64,000 bases of DNA from the NCBI GenBank assembly GCA_000310025.1, contig FN647938.1, positions 479,044-543,043 on the forward strand, in the 5' to 3' direction. Shown one piece after another: positions 25,989 through 38,911 of this stretch; position 1 is the first letter of the stretch; the number at the start of each line of letters is the position of its first letter. The notes under the pieces are model-generated. The model was not told where the DNA came from. It searched no databases and saw nothing but the letters and a program-made list of their open reading frames with translations. Made by a program: the position numbers and the translations under genes. Source of the DNA: Ectocarpus siliculosus. Taxonomy: Eukaryota; Sar; Phaeophyceae; Ectocarpales; Ectocarpaceae.

Positions 25989-28900
25989 GTAACCTACTGC
26001 TGCGTGTGCACGTTGTATGCGGCATCTCTTTTTCTTAGTTTGGGCGCTGAACGAAAAGGAGATGTCGCACTTCACCTACCAGGAAATTGGTGAAGGATGG
26101 TTTCATTCGGGTGTAGTCTTTCGCGATGCAATCTCTATGGTGATCGTTTCAAGGCTGGCTGTGAATCGCTTGCAATTTATTGCTTCAGTCCAGCAAAGGT
26201 TGTCAAGAGTCGAACCATAGGACCAAGATATGCGTTGTTTCACTCACGGCAGTTTTAGGTGTCTTCGATGTTGGTGCCCATATTTTGATGTTCGTCTGCA
26301 TCATGGCGTGTCAGCCGCGCAGGCGGCTGCCCATCTGTGCTACCAAACTCACCTCCCCCCACGTTAGGAAGTACGTCGATGATTATTCTCGCCATATGGT
26401 AATTGTGCATGGTAGAGGCGACGCCGCGGACCCGGCCCCCTATTCGGCTTGGTTTCCTGCACAAGCGAAGGGATCCATCGAGCTTAGCTTTGTGAGGGCG
26501 GCAGAATGATGGAAACCGTTTCCCGTGTATGCGAATTTTCCCGAACGGTCAATCCGCAGAATCTTGCCGTGGAGGTGATTTGTGAAAGTGTGTTTGCTGA
26601 AGGATCAATGCTTCTGTCGTCTCTCGCGATCGGTGGTTTGTTCGGCCGTGCAGTTCAGAATGAAACTGGAAGACAGCTGAGTTGGCACCGACTGCGGCCA
26701 GGCAGCACAAGTCAAGAATCTCGCCTTCAGGCGACCCTCAGGGCTGTGCGGGGGGCCAAGAACGCTGGAGCGAGGGTGCTTCGTGGAAGCTACCATGCGC
26801 TCTCAGACGTTGAACTGGTTGATGACCCACCGGGGAAATATGCGCTTCTTTTTCAGCAGTGGAGATCAGCCTTTGTGTTTGAGCGATTTTTTTCTCTCGC
26901 CGGAATGTCTACGAAGCGGGTGGGAGCCTGATGGACAGGGGGGCTTGAGCACAGATCGGTGGATGCCTTTGTCGTACTGTACACTCCAAAGAGCCATCGC
27001 GCGAGTGACCCGTGTTGTACCAGGCAACATTTTCGAATCACGCTTTCTCTTACAGTTGTTTCGTGGCTGGCGGCAACAGCTTGGCTGAAGTTCTACCGCC
27101 GTCAGGTCAGAAAGCACAGAGGTGAAGTGTTCTTCGCTTTCTCGACTCGTCCCCTGCTGGATCTGCGATCCCTACCACCTTCTTTTCACCAGTGTTCTAC
27201 CCACTCGCGTACACTTTTAAAACGTTTTGTGCGTGGACATCAAGCGCTCACGAGCAGGGATGAAATCCAGCTCTCGTTCAAGACGCCACCTACAGGTGGA
27301 GAATGAGGGCGTAGAAATGGTAGAAAAATGATGGGGGGGGAAGTCACCAACACCCTTGAGGGACAGGCACCCGGTGTCGCGGACAGCGTCATGCTGGATC
27401 TAGACGAAAAGGGCTCGGGCATCCAACAATTCTGACGTTTCAATTGGCGCCCCCCCAACACGCTCCTCTAGAACGAGAACGGGCAAGCATGGAGCGCGTT
27501 CACATTCAGGGGTTCGGAGGAGCCACTTCGAATGAAATGAAGCTTAATTCACTAGGGGTGTGCGGACCACATCCTCTACTTCATTGAGGCCGGTTTCGCG
27601 TATCCTTGTGAAAGAGCCACGCTCGATTAAAAGCACCGACTGTGCGGGGTGAGGGTTGGATAACATGCTCCCAGTGGACACCAAATGGAGGAGAGGTACT
27701 CGCACAGGGCAGGATGCACAGCGCACTAAACTGCTGCAGCAGCACGCGTCTTCCACAAGTAGATGCTGACGATCGACCGTCAGACCGCCCGGCAGAAAAG
27801 AAAATTACGGAGATGTGCATGTAAAGATCAAGAATGATGTAGAAACAGCTCCGTGACACCAACAACCGCGCCACATGACTGCTCACGTCTGATTTGTGTT
27901 CGCCTCGAGAATGCGGTAGAATCGTCTCAGAGCTGGGCACACTCGCCACACGCCGGGTCCATCGTAATTTTGTCCAAAACTACCGTCGTTGAAGCGAACA
28001 GTGACGACTGACTGGGCAAAAATCAAACCTCGCTCTTGCTCTTGGGACCACCACTATTATATACGCGGCACTCCTGCTCTGCAGGGAGAACCTTTTCTAG
28101 AAACAACGTGCACTGCCCATCCTCCTTCACGCAGCCGTGCGAAAAAAAAACTTGTTATCGGGAACACTTACGGTGAAGCACCGCCCGAGCTGCAGAGCGC
28201 GACGAGAACAACGAGTCACTCTGGCTCATAGGTTCAAGCAACTTTCCGTTCAGTCTTTCTCCCGCCAAGGACGGCTGGGCCTGCGTCGAAGTAGCAGGAG
28301 AAACTGAAGCGACTCTAAGGAGACACGTAGCATACGGCTTATGACATTTGGGATAATTGTCAGGAAAGCGGCTGCTCCTTTATAAAAATTCTGGACAATC
28401 TAACCACCAAACAGCCTCCGTTGTGGGGGGATATCGCATGATCGCATCACTGTTCGTGCGGCACCCTCCCGCCGCCCACTCAACCAGGTGCGTCCCACTC
28501 CCAACCAAGATCTACACTACAAATGTGAAAGACGTGCAGGTGTATCAAGGTCCTATGCAATGCTTGCAAATGCGCCTCAATGTTGACACCGCCAATTAGT
28601 GCGGTCATGACGCGGATGTCACTATGTTACGCTGCGCAGCAGACAAGGCAATATCGGGAAATCAGTCCCCCGCCCCCGAACAAGCAAGCGTAGTTTTACC
28701 GCCGTTGGTGCAATGAACTACCGCATTTTCTTGCGCATCCGAGAGGTTCTTTCATTACATGGACTAGCAATTCGGGCGAAGGAAGGGCCAGAAGACAAAA
28801 AAAGACGAACGCAAAGAGAACCTTGCTTCTAGGAAGGGACCAAATGGCTGACGATGGGTCTCATCAAGAGGATAAATAGCAGCAGCAGAACCTGCCGTTC

Positions 28901-29114
28901 GATAAAATGATCGACACTCACATCTAGGACACCAAAGCTTCAGGGGAACACCCCGAGAACAACCAACGGTCAAAGAGGAAACGACGCCAAATTTGTTAGC
29001 CCTATGCATACGACGCTCGCTTCCAACATCCCTTCTTTTGGAGTCTACTGCGCCCGGAAGCCAATTTTAAAACATAGAAGACTGCGGCGCTTGTTTTACT
29101 TTCCCAATTAAGCG
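25989..29114. other. Gap between convergent genes; possible last exon of the glycosylase
   Basis: Holds the unresolved 3' end of the endonuclease III-like gene and the 3' flank of TerC. An open stretch at about 26731-26931 (after the acceptor-like CCTTCAG) is phase-compatible with exon 8 and could be a terminal exon, but its sequence is not recognisable. Nothing supportable is seen from about 27300 to 29114. Confidence 0.35.
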
Positions 29115-32100
29115 TCATCCCTCGCCGTCCATGCCCTCTGCAATTCCGTCAAAGAGGCCCTTTTCCTCCGCATCCCCCCCGGCCTTCTTGGCCGGCTCCA
29201 TCCCAAAAGCAGCTCCTTTTACCAGGCCTCTCTTGACGGGCGCGGCGTCCTCGGCCAACGCCGCCGCCCCCGCAGCCTCCGCCGCTGCCGCCGCATCGTC
29301 GGCGGCATCCCCCGCCTTGGCTGCTGCCGCGTCCTCCGCGGCCTTCGAAGCGGCGATCGCTTCGTCTTGCACCCCCGCCAGCTCCTCGTCCACTGCCGAC
29401 GCTGACACCGCCGGGGGCGTGCTCTCCTCCCCACCAGCTTCAGAGGTAAATGCGGCCGCTGCGTCACTGGCAAACCCTCCTCCTCCTCCTCCCGCCCCCC
29501 CTCCTTCCCCGCCGTCTTTTTCAGCTGAGAATGATTCGAACGTCAACCCGGAGGAGCCGCCGCCGGTCACCGCGGAGGCGTCGGCGGCGGCGAGGGCGGC
29601 ATCTCGCCGCTTGTTCGAGATCACGCTGGCGATGGCGCCGATGGCCAACAAGCCGCACACCTGAAAAAAGGCGCAACCAAGGGGAGAGAGGCGAGAGTTT
29701 CATTGAAAAAAAGCAGTTTGACGGACCACTGGAGTAGCGTAATAACCGCGATTAAAGGGGCCTGGATCAGCTACAGCGCCCATACCAACATATCTATACA
29801 AATGAGAAGGGCGCCTATATTTTTTTGCGCGCATTTAAAAAAACAGCAACGCATTCGGCTTCAAAACAATAAATTAATTGAGCCCCGTTTTTTCCCCCGT
29901 TCCCCAACCCCCCGCCTGACTCCCATTCGGCACTCGGCAGGCTTGAAATTGGAACGCTATGACAGACGAGCAACCAAACTACGGTAGTACGCAGAAAGCA
30001 TCCGAGGAGCAACGCACGTCAAGGTCAAGGTCAAGGTCAAGGATGAGGGGAAGGAGGGTAAGGAAACGAGAAAAAAACAAACACCATCACTCACCACTGT
30101 CAGCGAGGTCCCAACGCCAATTTCGTAGTGGAAGAACTCCGCGAACATCTTGCCCCCCACGAAGCCGAGCACAAGGGCCACGGCAGGCTTGAGGTACGGC
30201 AAGTCGGAGATGGCGTGGCTAACGAGGGTGTAGATGCTTCGCATGGCGCAGATGGCGAACACCTGTTGCATAGAAGTTGCAGGTCAACAATTGAAGTCGG
30301 GATGGGACGTGTGACTCGTGGACACAACTCTTACAACCTGGAGGTGCGAGTGGGGGGGCGTTGAGTGAACGACGTCGAGCCGCCCTTCACTCGTGAAAAT
30401 CAAGCGTACAGTACAGAGGCGTGCGGTAGGCCATTCCAGCGATGCAGACAACGGGGCGTCATCTACATCGACGCGCCCTTTGTGGAAATCACGCGTACAA
30501 AAGTGTTACAAAAGGTGTGCAGCATGTCACTTCAGTGACTACAGACAACCGTGGGGGGATACCTCTTCAAATTCGGAACATTTCGAAATCCGACAACAAG
30601 TAAGGAGAATGTGCGAGATAATTCGGTTCTGACGCTAATATTTTAGATTTTTTCGGCCGAGATATGAAGCAGAAAAACCTCTTACGTAAAGCACCGATAG
30701 AGCAATGAGCAAAATCAGAACAACGCGTGAACGAGGGAAGGGATGGAGGGGAGGGGGGAAGCGTACAAAAACGAGAATAGAACTCCCAGAAATGGGTGAG
30801 ATTCGCCTGTTCCCATCACAACACAACTGCATCGCCCTTCGGTATGCAGCTGTTTACCAAAGGGCGCACAAATCGACGAAACTGATTAGACGTGTTCGAA
30901 AGCAAACACCCCGCAATAAACCAAAAACGAATGAGGTAAATTCAGCACCAACACCAACGGAGCGTAAGCGCCAAACACAACCTCACAACACCAATCTCGC
31001 GAATCAAGCACGACCAAAACACCCACGTTGGACGCGTAAACGATGAACGTGTCCTGAGAGATGGCAAGGACGGCCGGGATAGAATCCACCGCAAAGACGA
31101 AGTCTGTCATCTCGATGCAGATCAGGCACAGGAGAAGAGGCGTGGCCTTCTTGGCGCCGTCCACCTGCAAAAACGTCCAAGCCGAAATCGCGAGCAACAC
31201 GAATGTTACCGTCAGAGAGATGGGAGGGACAGGCTACCATTGGAGGCCAGCCATTTCCAACGAGGTGCTTGAAGCGAGCATGTCATCCGTCAAGGCCACG
31301 GGATGTTGGCCTGTGTCGTCCTACACCAGCACAACTGTACTTGAAGGCATGCATTCCTAATACCACACCACCAGTCGAGCAGCCCTGCTCAAGGAAAAGG
31401 CAAATAAAACAAGAAAAAATCCAGTTCCTCAAGACGTGGACGTCTGCACGCGTCGGAGAACGGAATAAAAAAAATCACGGAAGTTGCGAGAAACGAATCA
31501 CACCGGGCGTCCGCAACGCAAAGCAACGTGGAACCACACCGACGATCTTGTGGGGATGACGGGCCTTGACTTTTCCCCATGTGCGATGCTGCAAAGTGTT
31601 TGGGTGGTGCGTACAAGAGCAACATCGTACATCTATCAAACACGACATGTCAAGCATCACACCTTCGGAGGAGAGTGCATGATGTGTGCACTACTTCATA
31701 TATCAACACTACCAATGCTAAGGGCAATAGCTGCAGGAGCACAAGCATTCAAAACCGGTCTGACAGGTGGTAACGTCAGCCCTCACCAGTGTAAAGAACT
31801 TCTCCCCATCGTAGTAGTCGGTCGAGTCCATCATCCAGTTCGCGACTCGAAGCACCATGTTGCCTTCGAGAGCAGAGCTATCCGCGTGGTCCTCTTCAAC
31901 CCCTTCCATCAGAAGCTTGAAGGAAGAAACCACCAAGATGCCGGCAAAGACCAGCATGACACCCCTGATGAAACGTCGGCGGACAGAAACAAACAAATAT
32001 CATGACGCGCGAAAAGACGAGATGGGTTCGGTGGGCATCTTGTCCTTTGTGCGACTGACACTATGTAATGAACCAGAGAAAAACATGCACAACCCAGGAG

Positions 32101-35100
32101 TGCTAGGCAAGCCTAGGACGTTAGGACGTTGACAAAGTGCAGGCCAGGGACGGAGATGAAAAGTCGTCAAGAGGGAAAACAACAGAGGGTCTCCGAAAAC
32201 AATCCGGGACCCCCCTCAACGCAAAGCAAAACACAAACCAAGCGATTCATAATCGATGTACAGCGCATCTCAAACCGGACTTGAAAGGCTGCAAGTATGA
32301 GTTCCACTTACCGGAATCGCTGTATCGCAGCCACGCCAACGACGATCATGATCGCCCGCATCGACACGGCTCCGATGATTCCCCAGTTCAACACGCGCGA
32401 CTATACATATGGATAGTTCCGCCGCACATCCATTCACACATCACCGACGGAAGGAGCGCACCGTTTGCAGAAGGAACAATCAACATCACCGACAGTGAAG
32501 GAATGAACGAGAGAACAAAGACGGAAGCAGCGGAAATTCAAGTGTGGCATAGGCGAGGGCTCGAGGCATGTTTCTCAAGTCCAGTTGCTGCCGTGCTCCT
32601 GCCACTCAATCTCTTCTTTCTCTTACTGGTTAGGTGCTGTATTGCACAGATCACTCTTCTCGAGGCTAGTCTAAATCCTTTCGATTCAACTACGCAACCA
32701 ATGTATACCTAAAATGCCGCATGTTGGGCATGAAATAACAAGGGGTTGACCAAAAACAACTGGAATCGCCGTTGGTTTCCCGTGCCTCACTCATCACACA
32801 CTGAGCAGCTCACTTCACACTCCCCCCCCCTCCCCCCTGGAAAAAAACTGCCCACCTGGAACTCCGCAGGGACCTTAAAGTAGTCGAACAGCATGATGAA
32901 GATGAAGAGGTTGTCTACCGACAAGGACTGCTCGACGATGTAGCCCGCGAAAAACTCGAGGGCGGAAGTCTTCCCCTTCACGACCCAAGTGCCCATGCCG
33001 AAAGCTCCCGCTGAAACAAAGGCAATAGGAAGTACATTGTAGCACCAACGTTTTTTTGGGGGGGGGAGGATCATGGGAGAGGTCTACCTGAGAGAGGAGG
33101 ATGTTTGGAAGGGGCTCAAGGCACGAGGGAGGCGGAGAGGGGGGACATGAATACGCAAGCACTGATTGCGGTAGCCTTTCAGATGTTGATATGTCTCCAA
33201 GCGCTGGGACGGCGCCTCATCCCTAAAACAGAGTCATAGTCACGATCAACGGTACTAAATAGAAGAGATATGAGGCGGTGGGGGGGGGGGGGGGGCTGAT
33301 AATGAAGATTGGAGTTACAGCGACGATCGAAGAGGGGAAAAGAGACAATCTCCGAGATATTTTAGGGTAGAACAAAAAAAGTACCCCTCCTGTCCCTGAC
33401 CATTTTCGATTGCGGTTCCCATCCATGTGCTACGTACGGCCATGGCGGCAAGCTGCTTCAATTTGCATACAACTGCTGACCAACACGTTCGCCAAAAATA
33501 GCCGACAGGCAGCCCAAAAGGGGTCAACGAGGGTAATCAGGAAGCAACAATTATCCTGAGTGCACCTTCGCTAGTTGTTCTCGGCGTGGTCGGCGCTCAC
33601 CACACAAACACGACGCGACCAAACGCAACTACTGTACAACTTCAAAGGGGTTCAGTGTTGTAGAGGTGCACGGGGGGCAGTGGGGCCAAGCCCACAGAAG
33701 CGCTCCAAAAAATTGCCCTCAAGGTGTCGACAAAGAAAGATGTCCGGAACCAGAGCTGACACACTTTCGATGGACCATCGTTGCTTGAACTTTTAACACG
33801 AAGCATATTTTCGACTAGCAGTGGGATGCATGGCGTCCGCATCTTTCGTCCCCGCTTAGCTCACCGGAGCAGACGAGTAGAGCCGTTCTGAGAAGGGCAG
33901 TCCGGTAGGCCTGCTTGGCCAAGTCCGGTGGGGAAGCCACGTTTTCTCCTCCTGTGGTGCGGGGAAAAACGCCATGGTATTAATAGCAGTTATGTCCCAA
34001 CGCAGGGTGGGGAAGAAGTTTTGTTGGACGGCGAATCTAATCACTGTTTGGACCGTGAAGTTGTGTAGCATTTAGTTGTTCTTGGAGTCGCGTTTTGTTG
34101 AAGGACTGGCATGTGTTGCACATAAATATCGCCGGTCTCCAGAGACAGGGAATCATCACGATCAATTTCTCGTACATGCATGTGGGCAGCAGGAAACGCA
34201 CAACATCTAGATCTGACGCTTCTCCCTTGGCCTAACATGCTTCGGAACGAACACGATCGACAAGCCTAGGTCTAAATGCTCCAACGCTACTGGAACGAAT
34301 TATAGCTGTTGAGAAGAATGACCTCGTCTGAGGGGTGTAACGAAGAAGCGCGTGTTTCTCGCCTTGGTAGTTTTGCACTCAAGGGTGGCGAGGGTCGTGA
34401 GGGTTTCTCCGGCGGCCAAGTTGCTGCAGCCGGGTTTCTTCGCACGAGCGGATCCATGTGCCAAGAAAGACAGCAGGCAACAATTGTGGTTGTATATTTG
34501 ATCAAACATGAAACCACAAGTGTTACTTGGAGTCCTTCTTGGCACATGGATCCGCTCGTGCGAAGAAACCCGGCTGCAGCCACTTGGCCGCAGGAGGAGA
34601 CCTCGCGATCCTGGCAAACATTGAATAACATTGAATGCGAAACTTCCAAGGCTAGCAACACGCGCTTCTTATTTACACCCCTCGGGCGAGATGATCCTTC
34701 TCAACGGCTACACACCATTATACCTGCGAGACAGCGCATGGGCCCTGAAGTACATGTAGAATTGTCGATTGTTTTCGTTCCGAAACACATCAAAGACAAC
34801 GAGGCCAAGAAAGAAGCCACAAATCTACTGGTAGAGTTAATGCGTTCCCTAAAGGCCACATGCTTGAAGACGTGGTCGTTGTCGCGAAAATTCCTTGCGT
34901 TGGGAGACCGGCGAGTTTTATCTGCAAATGATGCCAGTCCTTCAACAAAACATCTCTCTATCTTTCTACCTCGAAAAACATATCCTGTACAATGTTCCTG
35001 CCGCGGTCGTTGAGGTAATAGAATATTGTGCACGGTTCTTGCACGGACTTCCAAGACACCGTATGACAGCCCTTGATGCTTGATACCTCAAGACATGAAA

Positions 35101-38100
35101 ACAATGGTGCACAGGTGGACAGAGGGGTACTAAAGAATCCTCTAAATGTATCTAGCAAGTACCAAATCAACCAATCGAGACAGCCTTCAATACATTCTTT
35201 CGAGAGCTATCAGACATAACTCGAACGGCTGTGCATTCTTCTAGCAACGTAAATATGCTAGTATTTCGTGTTTTGTAACATCGTACTAGATATGAGCGTC
35301 AAGTTTTGCCGAAAGGTGTCGAATGGCGAGTCGGACGACACAGTCACCGAAGGGGCACAGAGCTGCCCAACATCGCTCAAAACCCCGAACAAACAACCCG
35401 AGAGAGAAACAAAAAAAAACACGCGTAGAGTATATGCCCTACAGCAGTAGCTTCTCCCAAGGTCCTCGCTGGCGAGATCCCAGATCATGGCCTATAGAAC
35501 CTTTATAGCCGCACTGAGACTGAATTGACTGCAGGGTAGCCCGGTGGATACAAAAGGAAAAAAACACGCCTACCGTAAACAGAAAGGACATCCGGGCCCG
35601 GTTTAAAGAACAAGCGCATGCTTCTCACCTTGGTCGTTTTGCATTCGATGGTGACGAGGAACGTAAGGGTTCCTCCGGCGGTCAAGCTAGTCTCGGCTGG
35701 GAAACCTTCAGAGGCACGTATCCAGGAAAATCAAGTATAGGGTTTCCTGGATCCGCACCTCCGAAGAAATCCCCGCCGAGGCTACCTTGGCCGCCGGACA
35801 AACGCTCACCATCCTCGTCACCCTCGATTGTGAAACTGCCAACGCGAGGAACACGCGTTTCTTCTTTACACCCCTCGGGCGAGGCCATCTTTCTCAACAG
35901 CCAGAATGCATACAGCGGTATTGTAGTGCTTTCGAGCATTTCGAACGACGTTGTACCTGCGAGACAGCGCATGAACCCTGAACTCCTGCGTACAACTGAC
36001 GATCGTTTTCGTTCCGAAACAGGTCAAAAACAACGAGGTCAAGAAAGAAGCCTCAAATCTACCGTTAGACTTTATGCGTCCCCTCAAGGCCACATGCATG
36101 AAGAATGGGACGTTGTCGCGATAATTCCTTGTGTTGGGAGACAGGCGAGTGTTTTCTCAAGCACATGTCAGTCCTTCAACGAAACAACATTCTTACGTAC
36201 CAATACCTCCGAAAAATATTTTGTTCCCGCCGCGGTCGTTGAGGTACAGTAGTAGTAGAAGCACACTCTACTGCACACGGTTTTGGCACGGAGTTCCAAG
36301 GCACCGTATGATAGCCCTTGATACTTGATACCTCAAGAAATGAAAACAATGGTGCACAGATGGACAGCGGGGCGTGGTACATACCCACGTACAAGCCGAG
36401 TTTCACAGAGGACAGAGTGGGGTGGTTCATACCTACTTAAACTCGGTGGTGACAGATGGTGGTACTATGTACCTAGAAAACACCTCCGACTATCTAGCAG
36501 GTATCAACCAATCGAGACGCCTACATTCCTCGGAAGCTACATGATTCACATGCTTTGGATTCCTCTAGGAATGAAAACTTATTAGTACCTCGTGCTTTGT
36601 AGCATCGTTGATGCATCAATTACTTTGCCGAAAGGGGTACAACGGTGTCCGAGCGGAAGGGACCAAAGAAAATATAATCACACAAGACGCCGAAAGGACA
36701 CACAGAGCTGGCCAAAAAACAAAAAAAACAGAACAAACTACCCGGAAAGCGCGCGTCAAAAAGAACACGCGTAGAGTAGACATCCTACAGCAGTAGCTTC
36801 CCCCATGGTCCTCGCTGGCGAGATCCCAGATCATGGCCTATAGAACCTTTATAGCCGCACTGAGACAAAATTGACTGCAGGGCTTGTCAGTCGATGCAAA
36901 AAAGAAAGGGCCTACACAGAAAGGACACCCAGGTCCGGTGTAATGAACAAGTGCATGTTTCTCACCTTGGTCGTTTCGCATTCGATGGCACTGAGGAACG
37001 TAAGGGTTCCTCAGGCGGCCAAGGCAGCCTCAGCCGTGATTTCTTCACAGGTGCGGATCCAGGAAAATCAAGAAGGGTTTCCTGGATCCGGACCTCCGAA
37101 GAAATTCCAGTCGAGGCTACCTTAGCTGCCGGAGGAGCCCTCACGTTCCTTGGGACCACCCAATGCGAAACGCCTAGGTGAGGAACATGCACTTCTTCTT
37201 TAAACCCCTTGGGCGAGGTCATCAGCTATGTATGCATAGAGTAGAGTAGAGTAGAGAGATTAGCTTCCCCCATGACCTCCGCGGGCGAGATCCCAGATCA
37301 TGACCTGGCCCTTTTATAGACGCACTTGCTGAGATTGACTGCCAATTAGCGCGCGGGGGGTGATGCAACCCTCCCCCAAAAAGAACACACGCTCCCGCGT
37401 AAGGATACCGAGCCAATCTCCTCGGTGACAACCAAACCCTTGTTCAAACAAATATGCATACGGCATACAATGTAGCAGTAACTCGGCAACAGATGATCCA
37501 CCAGATACCCGGGATAGCAGTCCTTGGGTGCTGAAGACATTCACAGCAGTAGTCATTACCTGCGTGGGAGACTGGACTAAAAAGAACACGTACATGGCGC
37601 ATGTGTCATATCCCGTCACAGCAGTAGCTGATTGCAACAGCAGTAATACCGTACAAGTCCCAAAGGTTCACTGACACCGACTTCGAGCAAAGGCCCCCCG
37701 CGCGGACACGCAGAAAAAAAACTGCCCAACTTGTGCAGCAAAACTCCGGTCCGCTGACCGACCGCCGAAAATCCGGGGACAAGCCCAGCTTACAGCAGTA
37801 CAGCAGTATTAGTGTTATCGTATATAGCCTAGCAATTATCAAGCGACATGTTCCCACGCGGGCCAAATGTATGCATGCGTATGTGACGTATCCAATCCAC
37901 GTCGTACACGTCAACCGCCGTTGCCGCGTGCCTCTCTGATTTTTCGGAGATTTTGCGCGAAATATAATGTACATGTGTATCGATGATAAAAAATTGGCCT
38001 GCTGTTCCAGTTCCAGCGTGAACGTACCTCCAAGAGTCTCGGGCCCACAAGAACACGCGCGGCACAGAGGAGGAACGCCATGATGGCGGCTGGTGTAGAA

Positions 38101-38736
38101 CTACTGCTGTAGTTCTTCGTGATGGTTCGGTGATATATATGACCTGCCTCCTGCAGCATTTCGGCATATCATCACACACTTCAAGACGCCAAAAACCCAA
38201 CAACGGCATCACGTCAACACCTACGCAGACGAAGGGGGGCAGCGACACTGCTGTCCCTGACGCCATGGCAGGGAGAAAGCAACAAACAACATGGGCGGTA
38301 GCGTTCGCGACTGCAGGGAGGAGACACACGTACACCCAGCAGGCTAATGTAATCAAAGCAAGCAGCAAAAAGACACACCTCGCCGACTAATGAGCTCGTT
38401 TGATGACGAGGCTCGTCCTAGTTGCCCCCACCCCTTCTTCGCGACCCCCTTTCCAGTACTCTGCTTTCCAAGGCATGACCCCCCTCCCCTCCTTCCTCCT
38501 CCTGTTGCTGCTGCTGCTGCTGCCGATGTGGAAGCTGCTGCTGTTGATCCCCCCCGGCAGCACAAGGCGGCACGAGTCAAACCCCTATTTTCCCACCCGA
38601 GCGGTGCACCCTCGTTGTGGCCATGGGGCGGCGTTTGAGGCTGCCATAGCCTTACTGACAATGTTTCAGATCTCGCATTCGCTACCAGGCCCCTGGCGGA
38701 GCCCAATACAAGCAGGACCGAACAACGCAGCCGCAT
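29115..38736 (-). CDS. TerC-family integral membrane protein (8 exons, 572 aa)
   Basis: Predicted minus-strand exons: 38736-38379, 33951-33865, 33010-32856, 32400-32312, 31964-31787, 31164-31027, 30262-30095, 29660-29115; all phases agree. The TerC core is clear: FFAGYIVEQSLSVDNLFIFI with the family's acidic pair E175 and D181, VLNWGIIGAVSMRAIMIVVG, ILVVSSFKLLMEG, then CIEMTDFVFAVDSIPAVLAI (E307, D310, D316) and MRSIYTLVSHAISDLPYLKP. In plants a plastid TerC protein is needed for thylakoid biogenesis; bacterial relatives are linked to metal handling. Exon 1 starts MRLRCSVLLVLGSARGL, a signal-peptide-like start compatible with secretory or complex-plastid targeting, but no clear AFxP-type site is seen. 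The last exon adds about 160 residues rich in A, G, D and E after the final membrane segment. Intron 1 is about 4.4 kb and full of foldback repeats. Assignment of exon 1 rests on phase, signal-like sequence and position, so is less sure than the core. Confidence 0.87.
33280..33295. repeat. Homopolymer G run
   Basis: About 16 consecutive G in intron 2 of the TerC gene (between exons 2 and 3). Likely prone to length variation and sequencing error. Confidence 0.85.
34080..34975. repeat. Foldback element, about 0.9 kb, in TerC intron 1 (copy 1)
   Basis: Left arm about 34080-34480 and right arm about 34525-34975 are reverse complements with scattered differences. The innermost arms are near perfect: GGGTTTCTTCGCACGAGCGG on one side and its complement on the other. 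The outer part GGAGACCGGCGA...CCAGTCCTTCAACAAAAC occurs forward at about 34903-34955 and inverted at about 34097-34145. No transposase frame is visible. Confidence 0.8.
35585..35895. repeat. Foldback hairpin inside the 1.3 kb unit (copy 2)
   Basis: Arms of about 145 bp meet around 35735-35745 (GGAAAATCAAGTATAGGGTTTCC). The left arm reads ...TTGGTCGTTTTGCATTCGAT... and the right arm carries its complement with mismatches. Related in sequence to copies 1 and 3. Confidence 0.8.
36925..37222. repeat. Foldback hairpin inside the 1.3 kb unit (copy 3)
   Basis: Arms of about 140 bp around a centre at about 37065-37080, where GGATCCAGGAAA is followed shortly by TTTCCTGGATCC. The arms are related to those of copies 1 and 2. 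Confidence 0.8.
37226..38378. other. Remainder of TerC intron 1
   Basis: Starts with a (GTAGA)n tract near 37236-37257 and then a fragment of the neighbouring tandem unit. The word ACAGCAGTA recurs several times (for example near 37545, 37618, 37636 and 37793). An open frame with a hydrophobic start at about 38070-38018 (minus, MAFLLCAARVLVG) was considered as an exon but is not needed by the gene model. Confidence 0.4.
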
Positions 38737-38911
38737 TGTTGTGTGTTGTGTACGTATGTCGGTCACAACGATTGGATGCGGATGTAAGATAGAGCCCGCC
38801 AGGAGCTTGGTACCCCGGTGGATAATTCTGCGGAGCCCCCAGGAGGGTGCGTGGGATGCGTATGCATGTGTCGCCCAGGTCGCGTGTGGCAAAGGTCCAG
38901 AACAACAGACC
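38737..38911. promoter_or_regulatory. Candidate bidirectional promoter, TerC and unknown gene
   Basis: Only 175 bp separate the predicted start codons of TerC (minus) and the downstream gene (plus). An ATTGG word (inverted CCAAT box) lies at 38771-38775. Given the short distance the two genes likely share control elements and may be co-expressed. If TerC uses an upstream in-frame ATG the transcripts would overlap. Confidence 0.5.

Larger units (their letters stand above)
35268..37225 (+). repeat. Tandem copies of a unit of about 1.3 kb in TerC intron 1
   Basis: The unit starting at CGTGTTTTGTAACATCGT (35268) recurs as CGTGCTTTGTAGCATCGT (36591), about 1320 bp later. Both contain the shared block CTCGCTGGCGAGATCCCAGATCATGGCCTATAG... 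(35466 and 36811), and a further fragment of that block sits at about 37260-37340. The second copy is shorter. Copy 1 at 34080-35267 shares its right half with this unit. Confidence 0.8.

Noticed and set aside
29131-29664. 177-codon plus-strand Ala/Pro-rich frame
   Set aside because: Shadow of the low-complexity tail exon of TerC on the minus strand.
33642-33820. Minus-strand stretch VDTLRAIFWSAS as an N-terminal TerC exon
   Set aside because: Its possible donor has the wrong phase for the next exon, whereas 33951-33865 joins both neighbours in phase.
38390-38792. Plus-strand frame with a Leu-rich stretch resembling a membrane segment
   Set aside because: The Leu run comes from a CTG/CAG repeat; the minus strand carries the phase-compatible first exon of TerC.
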